Source of the DNA: Agrobacterium leguminum
GTDB lineage: Bacteria > Pseudomonadota > Alphaproteobacteria > Rhizobiales > Rhizobiaceae
Direction of reading: 5' to 3'
Length of the DNA: 64,000 nucleotides
Assembly: GCF_015704895.1 (NCBI RefSeq)
Contig: NZ_JADQWB010000004.1
Coordinates: forward strand, 248,001-312,000
Part shown: positions 36,760 to 45,729 of the stretch, piece by piece
Layout of the letters: every line of letters begins with the position of its first letter
How positions within the stretch are numbered: the stretch's first letter is position 1
The notes under the pieces: generated by a model
Seen by the model: only the letters and a program-made list of their open reading frames with translations
Told to the model about the DNA's origin: nothing
The model's database searches: none
Translations under genes and position numbers: made by a program

Positions 36760-37713
36760 TTATTTTGTCCAGGGCTTGCTTTTCCAAAGCTCGGCCAGAT
36801 TGGCGTTGCCCTTCTTGAGCGCCTCGGCAAATTCGGCCTGTGTCAGCGGCAGCATCGTCAGCTCGCGCTTTTTGGCATCGGCAAGATAATCCGGGTCCTT
36901 CAGCGCCTTCTGGAAGGCATCGACCAACTTTGCCTCCACATCCGCCGGCAAGCCCTTCGGCGCGCCGAAGCCCGCCAGCAGGCTGAACTGAACATTGTAG
37001 CCGGCTTCCCTGAAGGTCGGCACATCAGGCGAAAGCGGCGAACGCTCGGCACCGGAGGTCGCGAGCACACGCAGCGCGCCGGAACGATTGTCGGCAAAGA
37101 CCTCGTTGAGGTTCATGAAACCGAGCGTCACGTGGTTGCCGAGCATGGCAAGCCGTGCCGGCCCGCCACCATTGAAGGGCACGAAATTGAGCTTCACGCC
37201 CGCCGCCTCTTCAAACAGCAGCGCGGTGATCTGGCTTGGATGACCGATACCCGTCACGCCGACGACGACCGGGTTCGCCTTGGCCGCCTCCACGAATTCC
37301 CTGGCGGTCTTGATCGGCGACACCTTGTTGACTGTCAGCGCCAGATCGCCACCGATCTGGTTTGCGAGCGGCGTGAAGGCCTCTTCCTTGTAGCTGGCAT
37401 TGCCCTGCACGATCGGCGAATACATCGACGGGAAATTCAGCGCGCCGATGGTGTAACCGTCAGGCTTCGCATTGGCGATATAGGTCGCTCCGATCAGCCC
37501 GCCAGCGCCTTCGCGATTTTCCACCACAACGGATGTGCCAAGATATTTTTCGAGATAGGGCACCAGCGCCCGCGACTGGATATCGGTGCCGCCACCGGCC
37601 GGATAACCGATGACGAGCGTCACCGGCCGCTCCGGATATTCCGCCGCCGCCCCTCCCGCAGCCAGCATTCCCGCCGCCGCCAGCATGCCAAACAGAGATG
37701 TCTTCAAACGCAT
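36760..37713 (-). CDS. tctC: Tripartite tricarboxylate transporter binding protein TctC
   Basis: 317 residues from the ATG at 37713, with GGGGAGG seven bases upstream; that ribosome site is part of a hairpin. The signal peptide runs to an AAA cleavage site near residue 24 (LFGMLAAAGMLAAGGAAA). Mature features: YPERPVTLVIGYPAGGGTDIQSR and NREGAGGLIG, the TctC/BugT fold that binds small carboxylates in the periplasm. First gene of the TctABC/DenD operon. Confidence 0.93.
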   Translation of the reverse strand: MRLKTSLFGMLAAAGMLAAGGAAAEYPERPVTLVIGYPAGGGTDIQSRALVPYLEKYLGTSVVVENREGAGGLIGATYIANAKPDGYTIGALNFPSMYSPIVQGNASYKEEAFTPLANQIGGDLALTVNKVSPIKTAREFVEAAKANPVVVGVTGIGHPSQITALLFEEAAGVKLNFVPFNGGGPARLAMLGNHVTLGFMNLNEVFADNRSGALRVLATSGAERSPLSPDVPTFREAGYNVQFSLLAGFGAPKGLPADVEAKLVDAFQKALKDPDYLADAKKRELTMLPLTQAEFAEALKKGNANLAELWKSKPWTK

Positions 37714-37720
37714 ATCTTTT

Positions 37721-37748
37721 CCTCCCCGATACGCTTTCACCGGGGAGG
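37721..37748 (-). promoter_or_regulatory. Hairpin masking the tctC ribosome-binding site
   Basis: CCTCCCCG (37721-37728) pairs with CGGGGAGG (37741-37748) across a 12-base loop. On the mRNA strand the 3' arm is the GGGGAGG ribosome site of tctC, so pairing would hide it. Confidence 0.5.
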
Positions 37749-37793
37749 CTAGGAAGAAGCCATCAACAATACAAATACCGAGTTTTCAATTTA

Positions 37794-37814
37794 CCCATAC
37801 AGATCGTTTATGGG
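37794..37814. promoter_or_regulatory. LysR-type operator box before tctC
   Basis: CCCATA-N9-TATGGG is a perfect inverted repeat holding ATA-N9-TAT, that is T-N11-A, the core of LysR operators. It overlaps the stop codon of the adjacent LysR gene and sits about 81 bases upstream of the tctC start, well placed for activation. Confidence 0.5.
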
Positions 37815-38695
37815 TTGGATGCCGGTTCGCGTCTTGCGACCGCCCGCAAAAGGTCGCGGAACAGCCTGAACGTTCGCTCATCCACCTCCCTGCCCTTCAG
37901 CAGATGGATGGAGCGATAAATGACGGGCTCGGTAATATGCGCGGCCTGAAGCTGACCGGCTTCCTGCTCCTGCTGCACCGAATTCCATGACAGGATCGTC
38001 GCACCGATGCCGGCGCTGACGGCGCGTTTGATCGTATCCTGTCCGTCGATCTCCATGGTCACGTTCAATGTTATTCCCGCACGGGCGGCGGCCTCGTCGA
38101 TCGATATGCGGAGCGGATTGTCCTTCGGCGGCAGGATCAGGTTGAGCCCTGCCGCAGCCTCAAGCGGCATCGACCGGCCGATAGGCCTTGAAGAAACGGC
38201 AAACAGGCTCTCCTTGACGATGAGGTCGTCGGCCTTGTCCTCCGCTCCCACCAGCGCAACGGCCATATCCACCTTGCCGAGACGAATGAGCCGCAGGGAT
38301 TCGTCATTGCGCGCCTCTATCAGCCGCAGCGAAACCTTGGGCATCGAAGCGGCAACCTCGCTGATGATGCTCGGCGCAAAGGCCGTGGCCCAGGAGGGAA
38401 TGAGGCTCAGCCGGATCACCCGCTCATCCAGATAGGCCATGGCCCGGATTTCCGCCTCCGCCTGCCGCACCTTCTCGGTAATCTCTCGCGCATGGGAAAG
38501 CAGAACTTCACCCTTTTCCGTCGCCTTCACGCCCCGCGCCAGCCGGTGCAGCACGGGAAAACCCACCAGCCGTTCCAGTTCCGTAATGTGATGGCTGAGC
38601 GCCGGCTGGGCTATCCCCAATTGCCGCGCCGCCGCCGACATGGAGCCGCAATCGGCAATCGCGACCAGATATCGCAGCCTGCGCAAATCCAACAT
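37808..38695 (-). CDS. LysR-family transcriptional regulator
   Basis: 295 residues from the ATG at 38695. N-terminal winged helix (MLDLRRLRYLVAIADCGSMS, AARQLGIAQPALSHHITELE), then a periplasmic-binding-protein-like effector domain. It reads the same way as the tct operon and ends 95 bases before tctC; the T-N11-A box lies across its stop. It likely controls the TctABC/DenD/RraA genes in response to their acid substrate. That is inference from position and box. Confidence 0.92.
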   Translation of the reverse strand: MLDLRRLRYLVAIADCGSMSAAARQLGIAQPALSHHITELERLVGFPVLHRLARGVKATEKGEVLLSHAREITEKVRQAEAEIRAMAYLDERVIRLSLIPSWATAFAPSIISEVAASMPKVSLRLIEARNDESLRLIRLGKVDMAVALVGAEDKADDLIVKESLFAVSSRPIGRSMPLEAAAGLNLILPPKDNPLRISIDEAAARAGITLNVTMEIDGQDTIKRAVSAGIGATILSWNSVQQEQEAGQLQAAHITEPVIYRSIHLLKGREVDERTFRLFRDLLRAVARREPASNP

Positions 38696-38893
38696 GCCCG
38701 CTTAAACCTCCCGCCGGTTCGAGATGCGATCATGACACCAAATCACCGCGGAGGCCTAGGGGAAAAGCGCCGTGCGGTGGTCCTGCCGGTCTTCAGGGGA
38801 GTGATGGGGTAAGACAAGATTCTTATGACAGCCGGCTAAGGCTTTTCCCAATGTCTTCCCCATGGCACGGTCCTGGCTGCTATGGGGAGCGGG

Positions 38894-39823
38894 ATGAATC
38901 CTAAGACCGGAATTTTGCTCAAGCTGACGGCCATGCTGGCATTCACAGTCATGTCCGCCTGCGTGAAGGGCCTGGACGGGGCGATCCCCGTCGGCGAAGT
39001 CGTCTTCTGCCGGGGATTTTTTGCCCTCATTCCCCTCTGTCTCTGGTTCATTGCCTCCTCGGAGCGGATAACCGTGCCGGCCGCAAAGAACATCGGCAGC
39101 CTGCTTGCGGGCAGCTCGGCCGGGCTTGGCGGCATGTTCTTCGGCTTTCTCGCCCTCGCCTATCTGCCGCTGGTGAATGTGACGGTGCTGAGCTACACGA
39201 CACCGCTTTTCACCATCATGCTGGCGGCGCTGCTGCTTGGCGAAAAAGTGCGGATATATCGCTGGTCCGCCGTGCTGACCGGTTTCATCGGCGTTTTCAT
39301 CACGCTCTCGCCGAAACTGATCTTCGATGCCGCCTCAGGCCCCGCCCAAATCGACAGGGTCGCGATGATCGGAACCGCACTGGCGCTGACCGGTGCGCTT
39401 TGCGCGGCCTTTTCCTCCATCGCCGTCCGCCATCTGAACAGCATTGAAAAGCCGTCGCGCATCGTGCTCATCTATACGCTGACGGGTGTGGTGGCCGGCC
39501 TCGCCACGCTCGGATTTGGATGGAAGATGCCGGATTTTCACCAGTTCCTGCTGCTCGCTGGCGGCGGCCTTGCCGGCGGCATCGGCCAGATCGCCATGAC
39601 GCTCAGCCTGCGCCACGCCCAGGCCTCGCTGCTTGCGCCGTTCGATTACACCACGATGATATGGGCAATCGCCCTCGGTTATCTCTTCATGGCCGAAGTG
39701 CCGACGGGTGCAACCATCGTTGGCGCCTTGACTGTCATCGCCGCCGGCCTTTTTGCGATGTGGCGCGAAAACCGGCTGGCGAAACAGGCCGTCAGGGAGC
39801 CGACAGCGTCAGCTGTTCCGTAA
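38894..39823 (+). CDS. EamA/DMT-superfamily transporter, paralogue 1
   Basis: 309 residues from the ATG at 38894, with GGGGAG four bases upstream; an ATG at 38882 is also in frame. Ten hydrophobic helices in two EamA halves. The N-terminus (KTGILLKLTAMLAFTVMSAC) is plainly related to that of the next, oppositely oriented gene. EamA proteins export amino acids, metabolites or drugs; the substrate is unknown. Its stop overlaps the stop of the convergent paralogue by 32 bases. Confidence 0.9.
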   Translation: MNPKTGILLKLTAMLAFTVMSACVKGLDGAIPVGEVVFCRGFFALIPLCLWFIASSERITVPAAKNIGSLLAGSSAGLGGMFFGFLALAYLPLVNVTVLSYTTPLFTIMLAALLLGEKVRIYRWSAVLTGFIGVFITLSPKLIFDAASGPAQIDRVAMIGTALALTGALCAAFSSIAVRHLNSIEKPSRIVLIYTLTGVVAGLATLGFGWKMPDFHQFLLLAGGGLAGGIGQIAMTLSLRHAQASLLAPFDYTTMIWAIALGYLFMAEVPTGATIVGALTVIAAGLFAMWRENRLAKQAVREPTASAVP

Positions 39824-40718
39824 CACGCTTTTTGTGCAGCCGCCTTTCCCGCCACAGCGTGAACAAACCGGCGGCAACCACGATAGAAGCCCCCAGAATG
39901 GTCGTCAGGGCCGGGACCTGATCCATGAAGGCATAACCGATCAACAGCGCCCAGATCATCGTGGTGTAATCGAACGGCGCCAGCAGCGAGGCCTCGGCAT
40001 AACGCAGGCTGAGCGTCACCAGTATCTGCGCGGTTCCGCCAATGAGACCGGTGCCGATCAGCAGGGTCCATTGCCACGCGGTCGGCATTTTCCAGCCCAT
40101 GCCAATGCTGGCAAAGCCGATGACGGTTGTGAGCAGGGTGAAATAGAAGATGATCGCGCCGGTATTTTCCGTCTGCGTCAGATGCCGGATCTGGATCATC
40201 GATATGGCGGAGAAAAAAGCAGCCGCCAGACCGAACAGACCGCCGAGCATGGCGACGCCGGAACCGGAAGCGACATCCGAAACATCGAAGGAAAAATGCG
40301 GCGACAGGATCAGCACGATGCCGCACAGCCCGACAACAACCGCCGTCCAGCGGTAAATCCTGACGACTTCCTTCAAAAGCAGCACCGCCAGAATGACGGT
40401 GAAGAGCGGTGTCGCGTAGCTGATGGCCGTCGCGTCGGCCAGCGGAATATAGGCGAGCGCCAGATAGCTGAAGACCATGCCGCCGGTGCCGGAAAAACTC
40501 CGCACCAGATGACCGCCAATATGGCTGGTGGCCATCTGCCTTCGAAAACCGCCCTGCGCCGCCATCCACAGACAGAGCGGCAACATGGCCACCGCCGACC
40601 TGAAGAAGACGACCTGCCCGATGGGTATTTCGCCCCTGAGGCTGCTGATGCAGGCGCCCATCAGCACCAGAGCAAGCGCAGCGGAGATTTTGAGGAGAAT
40701 GCCTTTGCGGGGTTCCAT
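39792..40718 (-). CDS. EamA/DMT-superfamily transporter, paralogue 2
   Basis: 308 residues from the ATG at 40718. Ten-helix EamA protein starting MEPRKGILLKISAALALVLM, with PIGQVVFFRSAVAMLPLCLW matching paralogue 1 almost position for position. Both also share FDYTTMIWAL-like and SLRYAEASLLAP-like blocks. The pair looks like an inverted duplication. The 3' ends overlap by 32 bases, so they may interfere with each other's transcription. Confidence 0.9.
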   Translation of the reverse strand: MEPRKGILLKISAALALVLMGACISSLRGEIPIGQVVFFRSAVAMLPLCLWMAAQGGFRRQMATSHIGGHLVRSFSGTGGMVFSYLALAYIPLADATAISYATPLFTVILAVLLLKEVVRIYRWTAVVVGLCGIVLILSPHFSFDVSDVASGSGVAMLGGLFGLAAAFFSAISMIQIRHLTQTENTGAIIFYFTLLTTVIGFASIGMGWKMPTAWQWTLLIGTGLIGGTAQILVTLSLRYAEASLLAPFDYTTMIWALLIGYAFMDQVPALTTILGASIVVAAGLFTLWRERRLHKKRVTEQLTLSAP

Positions 40719-40911
40719 GGTTCGTTCCTTCGGAGTCTTCGAACCGTTTCACCACGCGGCGGCGGGATATCAAACCGGAAAGCAATGTCCATAGGAACTT
40801 CGTCTGACCCCATCAATCCCGCCTCCATGGTAGCTATTGCTGATGGACAGGGTGCGGATTCCGCTCCGCCCGCCTGCCGTCGTGGGGACAAAAAAGACGT
40901 TGGAAACCAAT

Positions 40912-41376
40912 ATGGATCTGGAAAAGATCAAGAAACTGATCGAGTTCGTCGGCTCTTCGCGAGTGTCCGAATTGACCGTGAGCCAGGAGGGAACCACGGT
41001 CCGGATCATCCGCGAAAACAATGCCGTTTCACCGCAGGCACCATCATCGCAGCCACGGCCCGTTCCGGTAGCCGAAACGGCATCCGAGACACCCCGCGCC
41101 GAAGAACAGGCGCCGGCATCCGCCGCAGCCGCACCGGCGTCATCCGGCATCGTCGCAGCACCCTCATTCGGCCTTTTTCATCGCGCCCCGAGCCCGGGTG
41201 CGGCGCCTTTCGCCGAAGCCGGCGACGAGGTGAAGGAAGGGCAGGAACTCTTCATCATCGAGGCGATGAAAGTGTTCAACACCGTGAGGGCCCAACGAAG
41301 CGGCAGGATCGCCAGATTTATCGCCAATGACGGCGAAGACATCGAACTTGGACAGCCGGTGCTGGAGTTCGAATGA
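40912..41376 (+). CDS. accB: Biotin carboxyl carrier protein
   Basis: 154 residues from the ATG at 40912; an upstream in-frame start at 40837 is unlikely. An N-terminal helical part ([15 protein letters not shown]), an alanine/proline-rich linker, then the biotinyl domain with Lys120 in IIEAMKVFN, the biotin site. It is shorter and less canonical than housekeeping AccB (VFN replaces the usual MMNEI). It overlaps accC by 4 bases and heads a pxpBCA operon, so it probably serves a dedicated carboxylase rather than fatty-acid synthesis. Confidence 0.88.
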   Translation: MDLEKIKKLIEFVGSSRVSELTVSQEGTTVRIIRENNAVSPQAPSSQPRPVPVAETASETPRAEEQAPASAAAAPASSGIVAAPSFGLFHRAPSPGAAPFAEAGDEVKEGQELFIIEAMKVFNTVRAQRSGRIARFIANDGEDIELGQPVLEFE

Positions 41377-42764
41377 TGGATGCGACACTCCCAAAGGTGG
41401 CTGAGACACGAGCATTCGACAGCGTCCTGATCGCCAATCGCGGCGAGATTGCCTTGCGGGTGCAGCGCGCCTGCCGTGAGCTCGGTCTGAAGACCGTCAT
41501 GATCTATTCGGAAGCCGATAAGGACGCCGACTATCTGAAGGCTGCCGATACCGCCATCTGCATCGGCCCGGCCTCTCCCGGCCAGAGCTACCTCAATGCG
41601 CCGGCCATACTGCTTGCGATGGAGCTGACCGGCGCTGGCGCGGTTCACCCCGGTTATGGTTTTCTGTCCGAAAGAGCGTCTTTTTCAGAAGCCGTGGAGG
41701 CGGCGGGGGCAGTCTTCATCGGCCCGCGCGCCGACGCCATCCGCACCATGGGCGACAAGATCGCGGCGAAGCGGGCAATGATGGAGGCCGGCGTTCCCTG
41801 CGTGCCCGGCCCCGATTCCGCCCTGCCGGATGACATGGCCGAAGTCTCGAAAATCGCCGCCGAAATCGGTTATCCCGTCATCGTCAAGGCGGCCGGCGGC
41901 GGCGGCGGGCGCGGCATGCGTGTCGTGCGCGAGGCCTCCGCCCTTCAGGATGCCGTTCTCGTCACGCGGGAGGAGGCGAGCCGGGCCTTCGGCACGCCGG
42001 AACTCTATATCGAGAAGTTCCTCGAACATCCGCGCCATGTCGAAATTCAGGTTCTCTGCGATGGTCAGGGCGGCGGGGTCTGGGTGGGGCTGCGCGATTG
42101 TTCCATGCAGCGCCGCCACCAGAAGGTCGTCGAAGAAGGTCCGGCCATCGGCATCCCGCCCGATGTCGCGGCTTTCGTCGGCAATCGCTGCGTCGAAGCC
42201 TGCCGCCAGATCGGTTATCGCGGCGTCGGCACCTTCGAGTTTCTTTACGAGAATGGCGAATTCTATTTCATCGAGATGAATACCCGCCTGCAGGTCGAAC
42301 ATCCGGTCACGGAAATGACCTCGGGCGTGGATCTGGTGCGCCAGCAGCTTCTCGTCGCTCTCGGCCATCCGCTTGAGATTTCGCAGGAGGATATCGTCTG
42401 CGAAGGCCACTCCATCGAGTGCCGCATCAATGCCGAAGACCCCTATAGCTTCATTCCCTGCCCCGGCCTGATTACGGTGCTTCACCTGCCGGGCGGCCCC
42501 GGCGTGCGGGTCGATACCCATGTGACAGCGGGTTATCGGGTTTCGGCACATTACGATTCGCTGATCGCCAAGCTCATCGTCCATGCGCCGACCCGCGAAC
42601 AGGCGATCCTGCGCATGCGGCGCGCGCTTGGCGAAATGCGCATCGAAGGCGTTTCCACCAACCTGCCGCTGCACCGGGAAATATTGCAGGACCCGGCCTT
42701 TTCCGAAGGCGGCACGGATATTCATTACCTCGAGCATTGGCTTGCAGCGCGGAGTGCAAAGTGA
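41373..42764 (+). CDS. accC: Biotin carboxylase
   Basis: 463 residues from the ATG at 41373. Biotin-carboxylase features: [19 protein letters not shown] at the N-terminus, the ATP-grasp glycine loop [27 protein letters not shown], and the active-site [15 protein letters not shown]. Full length with C-terminal domain. It carboxylates biotin on a carrier using ATP and bicarbonate. Adjacent genes supply a biotinylated carrier and the PxpB/PxpC pair, the fold that acts as carboxyltransferase in urea carboxylase. Confidence 0.92.
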   Translation: MMDATLPKVAETRAFDSVLIANRGEIALRVQRACRELGLKTVMIYSEADKDADYLKAADTAICIGPASPGQSYLNAPAILLAMELTGAGAVHPGYGFLSERASFSEAVEAAGAVFIGPRADAIRTMGDKIAAKRAMMEAGVPCVPGPDSALPDDMAEVSKIAAEIGYPVIVKAAGGGGGRGMRVVREASALQDAVLVTREEASRAFGTPELYIEKFLEHPRHVEIQVLCDGQGGGVWVGLRDCSMQRRHQKVVEEGPAIGIPPDVAAFVGNRCVEACRQIGYRGVGTFEFLYENGEFYFIEMNTRLQVEHPVTEMTSGVDLVRQQLLVALGHPLEISQEDIVCEGHSIECRINAEDPYSFIPCPGLITVLHLPGGPGVRVDTHVTAGYRVSAHYDSLIAKLIVHAPTREQAILRMRRALGEMRIEGVSTNLPLHREILQDPAFSEGGTDIHYLEHWLAARSAK

Positions 42765-43201
42765 AGCGACAGCCTGTTTCCATATCCCGCTACAGCGAGC
42801 CCGGCACGATTGCCGATCTTGCTGCTCACCTCGAGCACAACAATGTCTCCGCCATTGAAATAGAGACGCCGGATGGGTCATTGAAGATCGTCGCCATGGC
42901 AGGCGGTCAGGCCCCTGCCGCGCAGCGGCCCATCGAAGCCGCGAAAGTGCCGGTAAAGGCGGGGGATATCCTCGCCCGCGCGCCGATGGCCGGCATCTTC
43001 ACACCCGCCCATCCGCAGCGCCCCGATCGGGCGGTTCGGACAGGACAATCCGTCGCGAAAGGTGAGATCGTCGCATTCGTGGCGGCAGGCCCCGTGATCG
43101 TTCCGGTCATTGCCGAAAAAGCCGGCACCGTCAGCGAAATCGCGGCGGAAACCAGCACGCTTGTCGGCTATGGCTCCACCCTTCTCAAGACCGAAACATG
43201 A
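42761..43201 (+). CDS. Biotinyl-domain-like protein without the biotin lysine
   Basis: 146 residues from a GTG at 42761 that overlaps the accC TGA by 4 bases. The C-terminal half aligns without gaps to the biotinyl domain of the upstream AccB ([20 protein letters not shown], then [11 protein letters not shown]), but the EAMKV turn reads AAGPV, with Pro111 where the biotin lysine should be. It cannot be biotinylated there. The N-terminus ([20 protein letters not shown]) resembles the helical region of AccB. It may be a structural subunit or decoy carrier. Not a pseudogene: the frame is intact and tightly coupled. Confidence 0.8.
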   Translation: MKRQPVSISRYSEPGTIADLAAHLEHNNVSAIEIETPDGSLKIVAMAGGQAPAAQRPIEAAKVPVKAGDILARAPMAGIFTPAHPQRPDRAVRTGQSVAKGEIVAFVAAGPVIVPVIAEKAGTVSEIAAETSTLVGYGSTLLKTET

Positions 43202-43911
43202 TGGTGACGTCGATGAGCAACCTCCCGCTGAAAACGCCCCACCTCACCCCCGCCCATCTGGGTCTGCCGAAAATCTCGATGATCGGCAACAAGACGTTTC
43301 TGATCGAAGCGCCCGGCGAGCTGGACCTGCCCGCCCAGCGGCGTATCTGGGCGCTGACGCGCGCATTGAAGGACCGCCCCGAGGTGCTGGAACTCATACC
43401 CGGCATGACCAACCTGCTGATCGTGCTGCGCGGCACGCCTGAAGATGCCGGGCGTTTGCAGGATGAGTTTCTCGACATCTGGCAAAGGACGGCGGAGCTC
43501 GATCTTCTGGGCAAGACCATCGAAGTGCCGACGACCTATGGCGGTGAACACGCCATCGACCTTGCGGCGATCTGCGATTATTCCGGCCTGCCGGACAAGG
43601 AAGTCGTGCGCCTGCATTTCGAGCGGACCTATACGGTTTTCGCCGTCGGCAGCGCGCCGGGCTTCGGTTATCTCGGCGGTCTCGATCCGCGCATTTTCAT
43701 GCCGCGCAAGAAAGTCCCGTCGCTTCGCATGTTGAAGGGCATGGTGACGATTGGCGGCATGCAGTCCGGCATCTCGGTTCTGACCGGGCCGAATGGCTGG
43801 AACTCGCTGGGCTTCACCGAAATCACCATGTTCGACGCCGCAGCCGAACAGCCGGCGGTGCTGGCGCCCGGTGACCGCGTTCGTTTCCTTCCTGAAAGGA
43901 TCGAACTATGA
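43198..43911 (+). CDS. pxpB: 5-oxoprolinase subunit PxpB / AHS1-domain protein
   Basis: 237 residues from the ATG at 43198, overlapping the preceding gene by 4 bases. AHS1 (KipI) fold: IPGMTNLLIVL, EVPTTYGGEHAIDL, FAVGSAPGFGYLGGLDPRIF, GMQSGISVLTGPNGW. With PxpC and PxpA it makes the prokaryotic ATP-dependent 5-oxoprolinase. The same AHS1/AHS2 pair is the carboxyltransferase half of urea carboxylase, and the accB/accC genes in this operon make that reading worth testing. Confidence 0.9.
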   Translation: MMVTSMSNLPLKTPHLTPAHLGLPKISMIGNKTFLIEAPGELDLPAQRRIWALTRALKDRPEVLELIPGMTNLLIVLRGTPEDAGRLQDEFLDIWQRTAELDLLGKTIEVPTTYGGEHAIDLAAICDYSGLPDKEVVRLHFERTYTVFAVGSAPGFGYLGGLDPRIFMPRKKVPSLRMLKGMVTIGGMQSGISVLTGPNGWNSLGFTEITMFDAAAEQPAVLAPGDRVRFLPERIEL

Positions 43912-44912
43912 TCCATATTCTTGCCTGCGGTCCGCTGAACACCGTGCAGGACCTCGGTCGCGCCGGTTACCGCAATATCGGCATCACCGCCACGGGCGCG
44001 ATGGACCCCATCGCGCTCAGGGTCGGCAATATTCTTGTCGGCAACGGCGAGGATGCTGCTGCCATTGAAATCCAGACCTTTCCGTTCCGCATCGAATTCG
44101 AAGAGGCACTGACCTTCGCCGTAACCGGTGCGGATTGCGCCGCCCGGCTCAATGGTGCCGATCTGCCGCCCTACTGGTGCGTTAGAGCCGAGAAGGGGCA
44201 AACCCTTGAGCTTTCGACGCCCATGAAAAATGCACGCGCCTATCTCTGCCTTCAGGGCGGCGTCGACGTTCCGGTGGTGATGGGATCACGAAGCACTTCG
44301 CTTCGCGGTTCCTTCGGCGGCCATGAGGGACGCCACCTTACCACCGGCGACAGGCTGTCCGTCCTGCCATCCGAACCACCGGCGCTGCCGGCAAGCGGCC
44401 TCGGCGTCATGCCGCTTGCGGAGGCGATGCCGGACATGTTTCCGGTATCCGACAATGGCGAATTGCTGCTGAGAGCCATTCCCGCCGCCGAACATGATCT
44501 TTTCGGCGAAGGTGCGGAACGTTTCTGGTCCGAAGCCTGGAAAATCACTTCGCAGAGCGACCGCACCGGCTACCGGCTTGCCGGCGCGCCACTTATGCTT
44601 TCGGCTCCCGTCGAGTTGCGCTCCTATGGCGTCATTCCGGGCGTGGTTCAGGTGCCGCCGGGCGGCGAGCCGATCATCCAGATGAGCGACGCCAACACCG
44701 CCGGTGGTTATCCCAAGATGGCTGGTATCATCGACAGCGATCTTTGGCGGCTCGGACAGGCGCGCATCGGCAGCCGCATCCGCTTCGTGCAGGCAACGGT
44801 GCGCGAGGCGCTGGAGGTCGAACAGGCAATCGACACCTATTTCGCGGGTATCCGCAAGACCCTGCCGCTGGTCACCGCCGCACTCGGCACGTTCACAAAA
44901 CGACAATCCTGA
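43908..44912 (+). CDS. pxpC: 5-oxoprolinase subunit PxpC / AHS2-domain protein
   Basis: 334 residues from the ATG at 43908, overlapping pxpB by 4 bases. AHS2 (KipA) marks: GPLNTVQDLGRAGYRNIGI near the start, LCLQGGVDVPVVMGSRST, SDRTGYRLAG, and QVPPGGEPIIQMSDANTAGG. Partner of PxpB; together they form the ATP-using part of 5-oxoprolinase or, with AccBC, a carboxyltransferase. Confidence 0.9.
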   Translation: MIHILACGPLNTVQDLGRAGYRNIGITATGAMDPIALRVGNILVGNGEDAAAIEIQTFPFRIEFEEALTFAVTGADCAARLNGADLPPYWCVRAEKGQTLELSTPMKNARAYLCLQGGVDVPVVMGSRSTSLRGSFGGHEGRHLTTGDRLSVLPSEPPALPASGLGVMPLAEAMPDMFPVSDNGELLLRAIPAAEHDLFGEGAERFWSEAWKITSQSDRTGYRLAGAPLMLSAPVELRSYGVIPGVVQVPPGGEPIIQMSDANTAGGYPKMAGIIDSDLWRLGQARIGSRIRFVQATVREALEVEQAIDTYFAGIRKTLPLVTAALGTFTKRQS

Positions 44913-44931
44913 AAAACACGGAGAGGGAACC

Positions 44932-45699
44932 ATGAAGATCGATGTTAATTCCGACATGGGCGAAGGTTTCGGCGTCTATAAGGTCTGCGACGACGAGAAG
45001 CTTATGGAAGTCGTCTCTTCGGCGAATATTGCCTGCGGCTTCCATGCCGGCGATCCGGAAATGATGGCGCGCATGGTGCGTCTCGCCAAACAGAACGGCG
45101 TTGGCGTCGGCGCCCATCCGGGCCTTGCCGACCGTCTCGGCTTCGGCCGCCGCGAAATTCCCGTCGATGCGGAAGAAATGGAACAGCAGGTTCTCTACCA
45201 GCTCGGCGCGCTTTCGGCGATTGCCAGGGCGCAGGAGGTCGCGCTCTCCCATATCAGCTTCCATGCCGCCATGGGCAACATGATCAACCGCGATGCGGCG
45301 CTTGCCGAACGGATCATGAAAAAGATCAGGATGGTCGATCCCGATCTCATCGTCTTTTCGATGCCGGACATGCTGATCGAAAAGGCGGCTCTGGATTGCG
45401 GGCTGAAAGTGCTCAACCTCTTTCTCGCCGACCGGGCTTATGATGTGAAGGGCCAGCTCGTGCCACGCAAGCTGCCCAATTCCGTCATCAAGGAAGAAGG
45501 AAAAGTTCGCGCACGCGTGCGCCAGTTTCTCGAGAAAGGCACGGTCACGACCATCGAGGGCGAGACCATCCCCGTTCGCGCCAGATCGATCCTCGTTCAT
45601 AGCGATACACCTGGCTCACTGGAGCTTGCGCGCACGGTGCGCAGCGAAGTGGAAGCCTGCGGCGGCAGCGTCGTGCCGGCTCGCGAAGTGGTCGCCTGA
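44932..45699 (+). CDS. pxpA: 5-oxoprolinase subunit PxpA (LamB/YcsF family)
   Basis: 255 residues from the ATG at 44932, with GAGAGGGA a few bases upstream; the frame continues further into pxpC but MKIDVNSDMGEGFG is the family start. Marks: ANIACGFHAGDPEMM with metal-binding residues, VGVGAHPGLADRLGFGRR, and SILVHSDTPGS near the end. PxpA opens the 5-oxoproline ring to glutamate together with PxpBC. The operon ends here at a strong terminator. Confidence 0.93.
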   Translation: MKIDVNSDMGEGFGVYKVCDDEKLMEVVSSANIACGFHAGDPEMMARMVRLAKQNGVGVGAHPGLADRLGFGRREIPVDAEEMEQQVLYQLGALSAIARAQEVALSHISFHAAMGNMINRDAALAERIMKKIRMVDPDLIVFSMPDMLIEKAALDCGLKVLNLFLADRAYDVKGQLVPRKLPNSVIKEEGKVRARVRQFLEKGTVTTIEGETIPVRARSILVHSDTPGSLELARTVRSEVEACGGSVVPAREVVA

Positions 45700-45729
45700 A
45701 GCGGGAGTCGCCCTCATATCCTGAAGCAC

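Noticed and set aside
39753..41330. 525-residue open frame on the plus strand
   Set aside because: It covers the minus-strand EamA gene and the divergent promoter region and overlaps accB in another frame. Its composition is arginine/histidine/glutamine-rich with no fold.
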